Source: Prinia subflava
Lineage: Eukaryota; Chordata; Aves; Passeriformes; Cisticolidae
Assembly: GCF_021018805.1 (NCBI RefSeq)
Contig: NC_086258.1
Span: forward strand, 8,285,081-8,349,080
Length of the DNA: 64,000 nt
Direction of reading: 5' to 3'
This document shows positions 44,966 to 56,872 of the stretch, in pieces. How positions within the stretch are numbered: the first letter of the stretch is position 1; each line of letters begins with the position of its first letter. The notes beneath the pieces were generated by a model that searched no databases, was not told where the DNA came from, and worked only from the letters and a program-made list of their open reading frames with translations. The translations under genes were made by a program, and so were the position numbers.

Positions 44966-47900
44966 TAGGGTTTTTCCAGGGATCCCAGCATTCCATGACC
45001 CTGGAGTAGCCCAAACCCATCCTGGGGGTGCAGTGAGGGGACACTGCAGGTCCCAGGGGCAGGGGCTGCTTTGTGTCACTGCTCTGGACACATCCCAGGT
45101 GGCTCCGGCTGAGTGAGGGGGGTCAGGACCCCCTAAATCAGCCCCAGAGCTGCTGGAGTGAGATCATGGAGAAGACACAAATCATCCTCCTCTCCCTGCT
45201 CCAGAGCTTTCTTCCTGCTGCCAGGGATGGGGAGAACCCCCAGCCTCCATCAGGATGGATTTTCCAACAGCTTTGGGCATCCCCACTTTTAATTTCCAGT
45301 GCAAGCAGCCCTGTGTGGCTCCAAGGAAACCCTCCTGAAAATTCCTGTGCCACGGGGCCCTTCCCTGCTCGAAAAGGCTCCGCTGGGGCCCGTCCAGCGC
45401 CCTGCTCAGGGCTGAATTCCTGCTGATTTGTTAAAATCTGAGATTTCCCGTGCCTTTGTCTCTCGTTTTGCGGAGTTAATCGGATTGGCGAGGAGCTGCC
45501 AGGGGGAGCAGCTGCCCAGCAGCAAAGCCGGGTGTGTAATCCAGGCTTTACCCACAGCCTTATTAAGACTGAGATGTCTCATTACAGGCCTATTTCCAGC
45601 TGGATTTCACAGCAGCTTTTGTGATTTCTTCCCTTCACCCCCTCCTCTTCCCAAGGTTATTTTTCTTTTCCCCTCCCTCGTATAATTCACTGTTTTTCTC
45701 TGGAGGGGAAAGAGTTTTGTTGAACACGTGTTGCACTGAGCAACATCCTCAATTTAAATGGAAATTCCATCAATAACAAATGTTCTCTCTCCTCACCCGG
45801 GGATGGGCTTGGAAATATCATTCAGAGAAAAAAAAAAAAAACAACAAAACCACCAGAGCTCAGAGCCAGCACAAGAACAACCCCAGTCCTCTGGCAGGGC
45901 CAATTGCAGATAATAAAGTGCCCATTTGTTGCAGCTGAGATGGTGGAAATGAGCTGGAGGAAAGAGGAGTTCAGGAATCGAGGCTGAAAAATCAAATAAA
46001 GGGCGAGGGGAAGTGGGAATCTCGTTATGGAGTGGCTGTGATCCTTTATTGCAGCGGCTTTGGGATGGAAATAGGGGCAGGGAAAGGGAGCCAGGAGCTC
46101 CAGGAGTGGGAAGGAGCCTGGAAGAGCTCCTGGATGGAATTTTGAGTGATTCAATCAAGGGCATGAGGAGCTGAGGGTGGATAAAAGGACCAAAGGCGTG
46201 ACTGGGTCCCAGCCTGTCGCCTTCTCCAAGTCCTGTTCTCTTTTCCCATAATTAATTTATTATTTCAAGCCTGCTTGTTGAGATTTTCTATGTCAGGTAA
46301 TGCTGGGAATGCCCTGCGACACATCCCTACATGGAAAAAAAAACTACTGGAAAACTAAATGGGGATAAAATACATTTGTCCCTTTTCTCCAGGGAGAAAA
46401 CATATGAGAAAATATTCAATTTTTCCATCATCACCCAAAATCACAGGAATCTTCAGAAATTACTCTTTTCTGGTTGAGAAACTTCCAAACGAGAAACTTC
46501 GCCAGGTATCCATATTATTAAAAAGCCATTTACTCCTAAAAGAGATGCTTTGAGGGGAATTTTTCAGCTGGCTGTAAAAATAAATCACTGAGTACTGCTG
46601 CCTTTGACTGGTGAGATTTCTGGGGCTGGGCAGGTGATTTATGGGGGTTGGAGGAAGATGTTTTTTGACTGCAATCCACAAATCCAGCCCTGGCCTCCTC
46701 TCCAGCTGGAGCTGCAGCCCCTGCAGGGGTGAGGGTCAGATCCATGGATTTCCCTCCAGGATGCAGAGTTTCCTTTGGCTCAGGCTCTTTTGGGGATGTT
46801 GGGGTGCAGGGAGAGGCACCCCAGCACCCCCAATCCCAAATTTCTTGCTCTCGCTGCTCCCCTTTGTTTTCCAGAGGCAGAATTCCAGGTAAATCCCATC
46901 CCAGGTGTGCTTTAATCGATCAGGATTGCCAGGTTGGGAGGGACAAACATCTTTTCCTGTTTCTATTTGGTTTATTTGTAAATTTAAGCTCTGCTGTCCC
47001 TGTGCTCCCTGCCCAAGCCACACATGCTCCTGCTGCAGGGCAGCTTTCTCCTCTGAGGTGATGCTCAGAGGCTCCAGCTCCTCCAAAAATGAGGAAAAAA
47101 ATCAAAAACTCCCAGTCCCTGCCCAGCTTTGGGGCGTAGCTGCTTTTCTAAATCCGTCGTGCTTCATTTGTCACGGTGACGGATCCGCTGCCCATATGTT
47201 TAAATACCAGGGAAATGCAGCCTTGCAAATATCTGCTCACCCAGGAGGAATCATTCTGCTTGACAGGCAATCAAGACAGGATCAGTATTTTTTTTTTTCA
47301 TCATCACCAGCTCTGAGAGACTTTGGAGAAGTTTCCACGTCCTTCTCCCTGTGCTGCTGCCGGGGTCAGAGCAGTTTTCTTTTTGCAAAACCCATCACCC
47401 TCCTCTAAAATAACCCAAGCAGGGCCTTCCCCCCTCTCTGTGCCATAAATCAGAGCAGGAAAAATGAAATGTAGGAGCTTCCAAGGCAGGGATGGTGCTG
47501 GATTCATCAATCCCGTGGCGTGGCTGGAGCTTAAGCTTTGCCCTTTACGAGCAGTGTTGCATTTCAGGAGAGATTTCTGAGCCTGTGGCAGTGAGAGGAG
47601 AGAGGAAAAATGAAACATAATCACCCTCAGTGTCTGCCTGGCCCCAGTTTCTGCAGCAAGAGCTGGAGGAGCCACCTGTGTGAAATAAAAGGCTCCAAGG
47701 AGCAAAGGAATCAATTTTATCCGGAGTGATTTTTCTCAGAGGCTGAGGGATAGATCTTCCCTGCCCCAGTGCACATCCTTGGTTAATAACTGGAGTCCTC
47801 AGCGTGAAATACTGGGGGAGAAAAGTGCATTTTCATCCCTGGAGCTTGCAGAGAGGGAAGGAGCAGCGCTTCCCAAGGAGCACGAGAGTTGTGAAAGCTC

Positions 47901-48424
47901 TTCAACACCTTTAGTTCCTGCGTGGCATCTGCTGATATTTTATTTTTGGCACCTATCAAGCATCTATTATCCCTGCTGAGATTTTACCCTGCCGTGTTTG
48001 CCTATGGAAAAAAAATAAATAAAATAAAATCCACCAAATAATGAAGAAATGCTGGCGGTAAAAGAAATAAAAATGCTCATTCTTCTGGGCCTGGAGCTGG
48101 AAAGTGATGGATTGTCCCACAGACAGGAGCCCCGGGGATTATGGGGAATTTCAGGCACCCAAAGAGTTTTTCAGAACACATTCCTTATTCCAAAATTAAT
48201 GACTGGATCAACTGAGAGAGCCTCACGCCCTCAGGGCAGCCCTTCCCACTGGTGCAAAGGGGAGCTGGGATTTTTCCATGGTGGAGGAACAAGGAAAGGT
48301 TAAGGTGTTATTAAAAACTTCATTATTATGTTAATGATGGAGAAATTTCTGCCAAAACTCATTTCCAACCATCACCTCTTCCCCTGTGTGCACCTCCCCG
48401 GCTCAGGGCTAAATGACTTTTTAT
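44966..48424. other. Intergenic unique sequence
   Basis: No gene, RNA or long repeat is recognised. Only oligo-A runs (about 45828-45841) and short simple sequence occur. Confidence 0.45.
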
Positions 48425-48478
48425 AGGGAATGGCTTGGGAAGGACCTTGAAGCTCATCCAAGGGTTATGAGACACCTT
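48425..48478 (-). mobile_element. CR1 fragment cut by assembly gap
   Basis: gggaatggcttgggaaggac, cttgaagctcatccaa and gagacacctt match the reverse complement of a CR1 3' region. The sequence stops at the N run. Confidence 0.65.
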
Positions 48479-48678
48479 NNNNNNNNNNNNNNNNNNNNNN
48501 NNNNNNNNNNNNNNNNNNNNNNNNNNNNNNNNNNNNNNNNNNNNNNNNNNNNNNNNNNNNNNNNNNNNNNNNNNNNNNNNNNNNNNNNNNNNNNNNNNNN
48601 NNNNNNNNNNNNNNNNNNNNNNNNNNNNNNNNNNNNNNNNNNNNNNNNNNNNNNNNNNNNNNNNNNNNNNNNNNNNNN
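48479..48678. other. Assembly gap (200 N)
   Basis: Exactly 200 N occur. The round number suggests a placeholder of unknown true length. CR1 lies on the left and a ctccttctcctxctgcaga duplication plus a minisatellite on the right. Confidence 0.99.
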
Positions 48679-48807
48679 GAAAACCCAGGGCTCCTTCTCC
48701 TTCTCCTCTGCAGACTCCCAGGGCTCCTTCTCCTCCTGCAGAGCCCCGGGGCTGGGGAAGTTGGATCTGCTTCTCTCAGCACTGCGGGTGAGTGGGCACA
48801 AGGAGCA

Positions 48808-49004
48808 TCCCACCTCCTCCCATCCACCTCCTCCCGTCCCACCTCCTCCCATCCACCTCCTCCCGTCCCACCTCCTCCCGTCCCACCTCCTCCCATCCAC
48901 CTCCTCCCGTCCCACCTCCTCCCATCCACCTCCTCCCATCCCACCTCCTCCCGTCCACCTCCTCCCGTCCCACCTCCTCCCGTCCCATCTCCTCCCGTCC
49001 CACT
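48808..49004. repeat. CACCTCCTCCC(A/G)TC minisatellite next to the gap
   Basis: A unit of about 14-15 bp, cacctcctcccatc/cgtcc, repeats about 13 times. It lies within 130 bp of the N gap. Confidence 0.92.
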
Positions 49005-50914
49005 CCTCATTCCCGGCCGGGAATTCCTGCCCGGGGGATCCATCACGCTCTGGAGTCAGGGGATGCTGTTCCCAGCCTTTGCCAGGGCTCAGCCTGGGAG
49101 AAGCCACCTCACCTCTCGGACACCCGGTGCTGGGACAGGAGGTGACACAGCTGATGTGGGAGAGGTGGCTCCTGTCCCTCCCGGATATTTCCCAGGGGCA
49201 GGTGACACCACCACGGTGGCAGCTCCCTTTCCCAGGTGGCTCCTGTCACTTTAGAGTGGGCATCTCCCAGCAGACAAACCCGTGGCTCCTTCAACTCCCC
49301 TGAATTTCCATTCCTTTGGCTTCCTCTCCCAACAAAAAGTGAAATAAAAACGAGTGCATAAACTCAGGACAATTATCACTCAATTAATTCCCCTCCTGTC
49401 GCCGTAACACTCTGTTTGACCTTATTCACAGTTACTTGATCTTCAGCTCTTTAATATTTCAGGTGACCTTTTGGGCTGCAGAGATGCTGCTGCTTCTCCC
49501 TGGCATTCCAGAGCCAACCTGTGCATCCAGTGGCCCCAGCCTCATTTATCATTCCATTTCAGGTGTCAGCAGAGCCATTATTCAAATGACTGGCCGCACA
49601 CGTAATCAATCTTTAATGAAACAATAATTGCACCTTCCCCTCCGCCAGATCTCTGCCTTTCTTCCAGGTTTCTTGTATGTTAATTATTGAAAACAAGGGT
49701 GTTTTACCAGCAATAAGTTGTGTTTCATCAATCAAGAGGATTTTAACTGGGAGATTTATGACCTTTGGTTTCACAGAGGAGCAGGAAAACAGCAGCTCCT
49801 GTTGCTCTTGGTCTCACCTTGTGATTCCTGTAGAGTTTTTTCACGTATCCAGAAGCAGAAGTCTGGGATCAAGGGGCTGCTGGCAATAAAGAGGTGACAA
49901 ATGTACACGGGGAAGTGTCCCTGTGCAAAAATCCGTTTGTAAAGAATTCAAATTTGCATTATTCCCCAAATTTGAGAGGGTTAATTCAGGGGCACCTGGT
50001 ACTAAACCAGCTTTTCTGCAGTGAGGTTCCTCATTTCTTTTGCCCCCTAAAAACTCAGTATCTCCTGGGTTTCTGTTCCTTTGCAAGCTGAGAAGGCTCA
50101 GGGAGTCAGGTGCAGGAAAGGCAGGAGGTTTAGTGCTGGGAGCATTTAGAAAATGGAGGAGAAAAATAAAATAAAATAAAAGTCTGATCGAGGTTTAGGT
50201 TTGAAAAAATCAATTAGAATAATAGGGTTGGGGTTTTTTTTTAATGAATAATTTTATTTTTAAAAATTCATTTTTAATGAATAATTTCTGTGAATTTATA
50301 GACTTCTCTGGCTAGAGAAGATTCATGAGAAAAATTGAAGTGGCTGCACCACTGCTTGTTTCGGGGGTAAATTGCTCCGTGTTGGAGCCACATTTTTACC
50401 AGTGGAAGCGGGGAGTGTGGCAAGTGCTGCTCTCGGTCCTGGTGGAGCCCAGAAATAGCAACAGAGCCCTGCTCCTTCTGCAGCAACAGAGGAGTAAATG
50501 CTGAGAAAGTTGCTCCTGCAGCCTCTGTTTGCTCAGCGCAGCATTATTTTATTTGTGTGGGTTGTTCTCACCTTGTTCGCAACCTTCAGCAGCGATTTTA
50601 AAGGGGGATTTGCTGGGTTTTGTGTGAGGTTTTATTTTCTTTCTTCCTGAAATTACCACCAGCCTCGTTGGAGGAGGGCTGTTTGCAGTTCTGTCCCAGC
50701 GGAGGATGGAGAGGAAAATGAACCCTTCTATTTATGCAACAAACTCTAATGATGGTGGGAAAGGTAAATATGTGAACAAAGAGCCGCTGTTTGCCTCTGC
50801 TGTGACACGGCAGCGTCTGGGGGGGCGATTGCTCCTGTTGTTGTCGAGTTTTCCTCCCGTCGTTATTGAATTTCTGTGCTGCACCGAGGCAAATCTGGCT
50901 TCCCACCCCCGAAT
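49005..50914. other. Intergenic unique sequence with AT-rich blocks
   Basis: No gene is seen. The blocks at about 49330-49760 and 50690-50880 are non-repetitive and contain runs such as caattaattcc, taatcaatctttaatgaaac and tatttatgcaac. They have the look of conserved non-coding elements, but conservation cannot be judged from one sequence. Confidence 0.4.
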
Positions 50915-50977
50915 GTGATGGATAAAGTGATGGATAAAGTGATGGATAAAGTGATGGATAAAGTGATGGATAGAGCA
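50915..50977. repeat. 12-bp repeat gtgatggataaa x5
   Basis: Five head-to-tail copies, the last one with a G (gatagagc), make up 63 bp. Confidence 0.93.
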
Positions 50978-51034
50978 GCCCCTGGAGCAGGGAGAGCGCT
51001 GTGCAAGGGCTCTGTGTGTGTGGGTTGGGGGGTT

Positions 51035-51230
51035 GTTTTATTTTTATTTTTATTTTTATTTTTATTTTTATTTTTATTTTTATTTTTTATTATTTTTATT
51101 ATTTTTATTATTATTTTTAATTATTTTTATTTTTATTTTTATTATATTTTTTATTTTTTTATTTTTTTATTTTTATTTTTATTTTTATTTAAAATTGTTT
51201 TTATTTTTATTTTTAATTTTTTTTTTTTTT
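51035..51230. repeat. (TTTTTA)n A/T tract
   Basis: About 195 bp contain mainly ttttta repeats, degrading to ttattatttt and ending in oligo-T. The + strand is nearly free of G and C. Confidence 0.93.
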
Positions 51231-52287
51231 CCCCAATTTGTTTTTGTGCCATTCCTGCTCTGGGCCGCCCTGGCTCCAGGTTTCCCTTTGTGTTCCATCT
51301 CCAGGATAGAGCAGGAACTGCGGAGCAGCCTCAGCAGGGAGGCACAGGGAGCATGAACGGGTTTTTTCCCTCCTGGAATTCCCATTCCCCACCTCCTCAA
51401 ACCCCCAGTTTGGAGCAAGGAGCTCATCCCCTCTCATTTCTGCCCCACCTTTGCATCTGGTCAGCTTGATTAAACTGAGGAATTTTTATTATTCTTCCTG
51501 AATTTGGAGAGAGGACACTGCTGAGGCATCCCAGGCTGGGCCACCTCCATTCCAAGGTGTTTTCAGCCAGCCTTGGCTGTGGGGAATTACCTCTGGAACA
51601 AAGCTCCAGGTGGGAAGGGAAAAAAAAATTCAACCATTCTGCTGGCACAGGATTAGTTAGTGCAAGGCTAAATCCCACTAATTTAAAAGCCTGGATTGCA
51701 GGGTGATAAATGGCCAAACTTCCTGCATTGTTTGATAATGAATTGTTTGAATCCTGTTGTATTAAGGGGTGGGAAAAACAGCAAGAAACAAGAGGAATGC
51801 CCTTTCCCTTCTGTGCACACTGAACTCCATTTGTTGGGAAAAGATTTATGGTTTTCATCATAATTTAATTCTAAAACATATCACTTAATTAAAGGGATTT
51901 ATTAAAATCCTCTGGCAGTGCCTTTTTATGATTAGCTCAGGACTCAGACCCTGAATGTCAGGCAGAAAATTCATCAATTGATTTGTTGAACTGCACAGGT
52001 CTCACCCCCCTCCCTGCTCCGGCTGAGTCAGGGTGGAAGAAAGAAATCCATAGTCAAAAGCCTAAAAATCTCCAGGATGGATTGGTTTGCTGATTACATC
52101 CGTTTTTTCCCTCCCCCTCTCCCTGGGCCTGGCTTCTCGAGGCTCTGTTAATGAGCAGATTAATATTGATGCTGGAGCTGGGAGCTGCCAGATTGGCTGC
52201 CAGAGCCCTCCAGGAGCAAAGATCCTCCCTGATCCTTCCCCTCACAACCTCTGCGTTTGGCCCACGGGACCCCTTTTATGGGGTGGC
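51231..52287. other. Intergenic unique sequence
   Basis: No gene or repeat is recognised. The last 70 bp (52218-52287) form the left flank of the following array and recur at about 54300. Confidence 0.45.
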
Positions 52288-53050
52288 TGAATTCCCCTGA
52301 TCCTATTCTCCTGAATTCCCCTGATTTTCAGCTCTCATGGACCCCTTTCTCTTGAATTTCCCTGATTTTCAGCTCCCGTGGACCCCTTTCTCTTGAATTT
52401 CCCTGATTTTCAGCTCCTATGGGATCATTTTCTCCTGAATTTCCCTGATTTTCAGCTCTCATGGAACCCTTTCTCCTGAATTTCCCTGATTTTCAGCTCC
52501 CATGGACCCCTTTCTCTTGAATTTCCCTGATTTTCAGCTCCCATGGGATCCCTTTCTCCTGAATTTTCCTGATTTTCAGCTCCTATGGGATCATTTTCTC
52601 CTGAATTTCCCTGATTTTCAGCTCTCATGGACCCCTTTCTCCTGAATTTCCCTGATTTTCAGCTCCCATGGGACCCCTTTCTCCTGATTTTCAGCTCCCA
52701 TGGATCCCTTTCTCCAGAATTCCCCTGATTTTCAGCTCCCATGGAACCCTTTCTCCTGAATTTCCCTGATTTTCAGCTCTCATTGACCCCTTTCTCCTGA
52801 ATTTCCCTGATTTTCAGCTCCCATGGGACCCCTTTCTCCTGATTTTCAGCTCCCATGGATCCCTTTCTCCAGAATTCCCCTGATTTTCAGCTCCTATGGA
52901 CTCTTTTCTCCTGAATTTCCCCGATTTTCAGCTCCTATGGGATCATTTTCTCCTGAATTTCCCTGATTTCAGCTCTTATTGGACCCCTTTCTCCTGATTT
53001 TCAGCTCCTATGGGACTCTTTTTTCCTGAATTCCCCTGATTTTCAGCTCC
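52288..53050. repeat. ~41-bp minisatellite (ctgaatttccctgattttcag)
   Basis: About 18 copies occur, each carrying catgggacccctttctcctg and aatttccctgattttcag. A 153-bp higher-order unit is visible: the block beginning catgggacccctttctcctg at about 52668 recurs at about 52822. Confidence 0.95.
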
Positions 53051-54304
53051 CAGGAAAACCCCACTGGGAAGAGGCTGCCCAGTCTCCATGGAATTATCCC
53101 AGTTGAATTCCCACTGGGGTGTGAGTGATCCCTGCCCTCTCTTCGCTGGGATTTTGTATCAATAAACCTGAATTACCCTGCAGAAGCTTTCTGGCACTGC
53201 CTGCTCTGTGAAATGCCCCAAAATCGGGGATTTTATGGATTAAAGGCTCTGCTTCCTGCTGGTGCAGCTGAAGGAAAAGGCTAAGAAACATTTCTGGATT
53301 CCCTAAAGGTCCAAAATATTTCGGGTAAAGGAGAACCCCACGAGCTGGGTGGTGAATCCAGCCTCTCCAGCCTTTCTCCAGCTTCCAGACTGGTCAGGGA
53401 AGGAGGAGGAAGGAGGAAAATTATCCAGGCTGTGATGGGGAGATGGGAACAGGAGGATCCCAGCAGCAGCAGCAGCTCCCTGCCACTGCCATTCCCCTCC
53501 CAAAGAATTATCCCCCTCCTGCTGGGATTTCTGATAAAATACATTGAGAACCTCTCCTGTCCAAGCCCATAAATCCTCCCCTAACCCAAAAGGAATCTGA
53601 TTTAAAAACTTATGAATGAGTTTTTTAACAGCAGCCCCCTGTGCTGACCACGAGGGCCCGGAGCCTTTCAAGCCTTGCTCTGTGGAAAGGGGAATTTCAG
53701 CTCCCCACGGCTGGGGCTGAATATAAATCAGCTCTGAAGGGCTCCAGCTCCACTGTCAGCCCTAAATGCAGTAAATCTCGGGCTGGAGCTGTCAGCCTTG
53801 TTTAATAGAGCTGGAAGGAGCTGCGAGAGAAAAGAAAGAAGGAAAAGCTCTCAGAGAATGTTTTCAGGGCTCTCACCGTGCCTGAGAACCCAAAATGATA
53901 AAATGCTGCTTTGGGAGGAACCTCTGCAGCCTCCTTGGGCTGAGGGTTTAATAAGAATAATCCAAAACCTGCAGCTAATTCCTTTTTTTTTTTGTTTTTT
54001 TTTTTTCTCCAGTCAGCCCCACACGGGTGTTACAGGCCCAGGGTTTGGGGTAGAGCATATTAAGGCTCTGAAAGTGTTTGAAAAGATATTTTTGAACACT
54101 TTAATGAGGTTTTTTGCCCCTAAACGTTGCCTGCAAGCAGGAGAGGGTCACCAACACCACATTTGTTCTGCATCCTGCCCTGCCCTGATGATGCGCATCA
54201 AACCCTGTGGTGCTCGGGGCCTCACAAACACAATTCCTGCTTAAACCCACCCAAAAAGGAGGGCTCAATCCCTGAGGTGCAAAAATGAGATTAAAAAATC
54301 CCCT
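53051..54304. other. Intergenic unique sequence
   Basis: No gene is recognised. Only oligo-T runs (53983-54008) are seen. Confidence 0.45.
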
Positions 54305-54415
54305 TTCCCTGATGTTTCCCCTCACAGCCTCTGGGTTTGGTCCACAGGCCCCCTTTCTCCCGGGGTGACTGAATTTCCCTGATTTTCAGCTCTCAGGAAA
54401 ATCCCACCCAACTGA
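54305..54415. repeat. Single-copy paralogue of the 52.3-53.05 kb array and its flanks
   Basis: tttcccctcacagcctctgg, ggtttggtccacagg, tgaatttccctgattttcag and ctctcaggaaaatcccac correspond in order to both flanks and one unit of the larger array. The copy contains essentially one repeat unit. Confidence 0.8.
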
Positions 54416-55974
54416 GCAGGGCTGGGGGGACACAGTAATAAAATAATAATAATAATAACAATAATAAAACAGTTTATTATGGATTTTTTTCTCCAAAAAT
54501 GGCCCCTCAGAGGTGTTTTCCCCAAAGTTTTCCACTCTCCCACCTTCTCTCTCGAGCAGGGGGTGAAAGTTGCCAGTGCAGCACTTCATTTGCAACACAA
54601 AATGCGAGTAAAATATTGTCCTCAGGCTTGTGAAGGCCTGTCAGGGACTGAATTGAAATACAGTGCCCCAAGTCCTTCTTTTCTTATTTTTTTTTAGTAT
54701 TTAATTAAGGTCTTTCATTCATCATTTGCATCCCCTCATCTTCAGTAATTTATGAAGAAAGAGGGAAATCAGGTTTCTGACAGAGATGCTGATAAGTGTT
54801 TTCTGAAGGCAACAGATTCTTCTGACAGCTCTATCTCTTTTGAAGATTTCCTTCCTTCTTTTATTTTTTTTTTAATGACACAGCCACTTTTTATTTGCTT
54901 TTTACTAAAGGGAGTCCTGCCAAATTTATTAGAAATAAAGGATGTTCTTTACCCCATTGGGCCAAAGTCTCCCTGCTGCTCCTGGCGCCCAGTTCTTTGG
55001 AGGGTGGAGAATTGGGTTTTGTTAAATTTTTGGACAAAAAAATAGGAAAACCAGTGAGGAAGAGACGACTGTGGTGGATCTGGAATCTTTCAAGCCTGGC
55101 TGTGACAGTGCTGTTGTGCACCAAGCTTTGGGTTCTGTAAGGATTCCTTCTGAAAAAGGGATTTATATTTCCACTCCCACCTCACTTCTGGGTGCCAGAA
55201 CACCCCATCCATGCAGATAATTAAAAAATAATTAGAAAAAGAACCCAGAAAGGGTGGGGAAAAGGGAAGGAAGCAGCTCAGGTGCAGCGAGGAGTGCCCA
55301 GTCCCCCATTTCACCCCTTGAACTTCCCCAGACTCCAGGAGAATCATTTTTAGAAGGTGATGAATCGCTTCCCCTCCCCTTTGTCTGTGTTTCTTTGAGA
55401 GAAATGAACATTTGAGAGCGAGGGTCATCCCCATTGCTCATCCCCAGTGCTCCAAATCCTCTCTCCTGTTCCTCTCTGCTGCTCTGCCGTCCCCAGAGCA
55501 GAGCCTGGTGCTCGCTGGGGAAAATCCAGGATGTCCATCCCTGTCAGCAGCGAGGCTCTGGGGTTTCACAACAATTCCCTACACGTGTCCTTGGGAATGC
55601 TCCTGCTTTTCCATGGGCTGGGATCTGGATCCACGCTCTGCCCCGGCCTCCCCGGAGCTGCAGCACTGCCGTGGTGTCTCTGCCTTCCAGAACCCTCCTG
55701 CTGCTCTCATCCCTCCTAACAATCCATTATTTAAGGAATTAAATCTGAAGTGCGGATGTGACCGTCCTCCTGATTCGCAGGGGCTCTGCAGGAATAAATA
55801 GAAGCACAGCCCAAAGTGCTGTGGGTACCGTGGCCATCATCCCAACCTTCCCTGACAGCTCTTATCAATTATTTGAGCCTCAGCCGGGCAGGAAAAGCTC
55901 CGTGTCCTGATGCTAGGTGTGCCTGGTGCCAGCCTGAGGGCTCACAGCCAAAATCCTGGGCCCCCTGTGCTGTC
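54416..55974. other. Intergenic unique sequence
   Basis: No gene is recognised. An (ATA)n/(AAT)n microsatellite of about 30 bp lies at 54437-54466. Confidence 0.45.
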
Positions 55975-56872
55975 ACCACAAGGAATTCTCTCCCTTTGTG
56001 TGACCACCAGGAATTCTCTCCTTGGTGTGACCACCAGGAATTCTCTCCCTTTGTGTGACCACCAGGAATTCCCTCCCTTGTGTGACCCCCAGAAATTCCC
56101 TCCCTTGTTTGACCACCAGGAATTCTCTCCTTGGTGTCACCACCAGGAATTCTCTCCTTGTGTGACCACCAGGAATTCTCTCCCTTTGTGTGACCACCAG
56201 GAATTCTCTCCCCTGTGTGTCCACCAGGAATTCCCTCCCTTGTGTGACCACCAGGAATTCTCTCCTTTGTGTGACCACCAGGAATTCTCTCCCCTGTGTG
56301 ACCACCAGGAATTCTCTCCTTTGTGTGACCACCAGGAATTCTCTCCTTGTGTGACAACCAGGAATTCTCTCCTTGGTGTCACCACCAGGAATTCTCTCCC
56401 CTGTGTGACCACCAGGAATTCTCTCCCCTGTGTGACCACCAGGAATTCTCTCCTTGTGTGACCACCAGGAATTCTCTCCTTGTGTGACCACCAGGAATTC
56501 TCTCCTTGGTGTGACCACCAGGAATTCTCTCCTTGGTGTGACCACCAGGAATTCTCTCCTTGTGTGACCATCAGGAATTCTCTCCTTGTGTGACCACCAG
56601 GAATTCTCTCCCTTGTGTGACCACCAGGAATTCTCTCCCCTGTGTGACCACCAGGAATTCTCTCCTTGGTGTGACCACCAGGAATTCTCTCCTTGTGTGA
56701 CCACCAGGAATTCTCTCCTTGGTGTCACCACCAGGAATTCTCTCCTTGGTGTGACCACCAGGAATTCTCTCCTTTGTGTGACCACCAGGAATTCTCTCCT
56801 TGGTGTCACCACCAGGAATTCTCTCCTTGTGTGACCACCAGGAATTCTCTCCTTGTGTAACCACCAGGATTC
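55975..56872. repeat. ~27-bp minisatellite carrying an EcoRI site in nearly every unit
   Basis: About 33 copies of tgtgaccaccaggaattctc plus tccttgg or close variants occur (26-29 bp). The last intact copies degrade at 56845-56875. The long minus-strand frame here is an artefact of near-27-bp periodicity. Confidence 0.96.

Noticed and set aside
48413..49303. 296-codon frame across the gap
   Set aside because: It is bridged by 200 N and a CACCTCCTCCC repeat; there is no real coding evidence.
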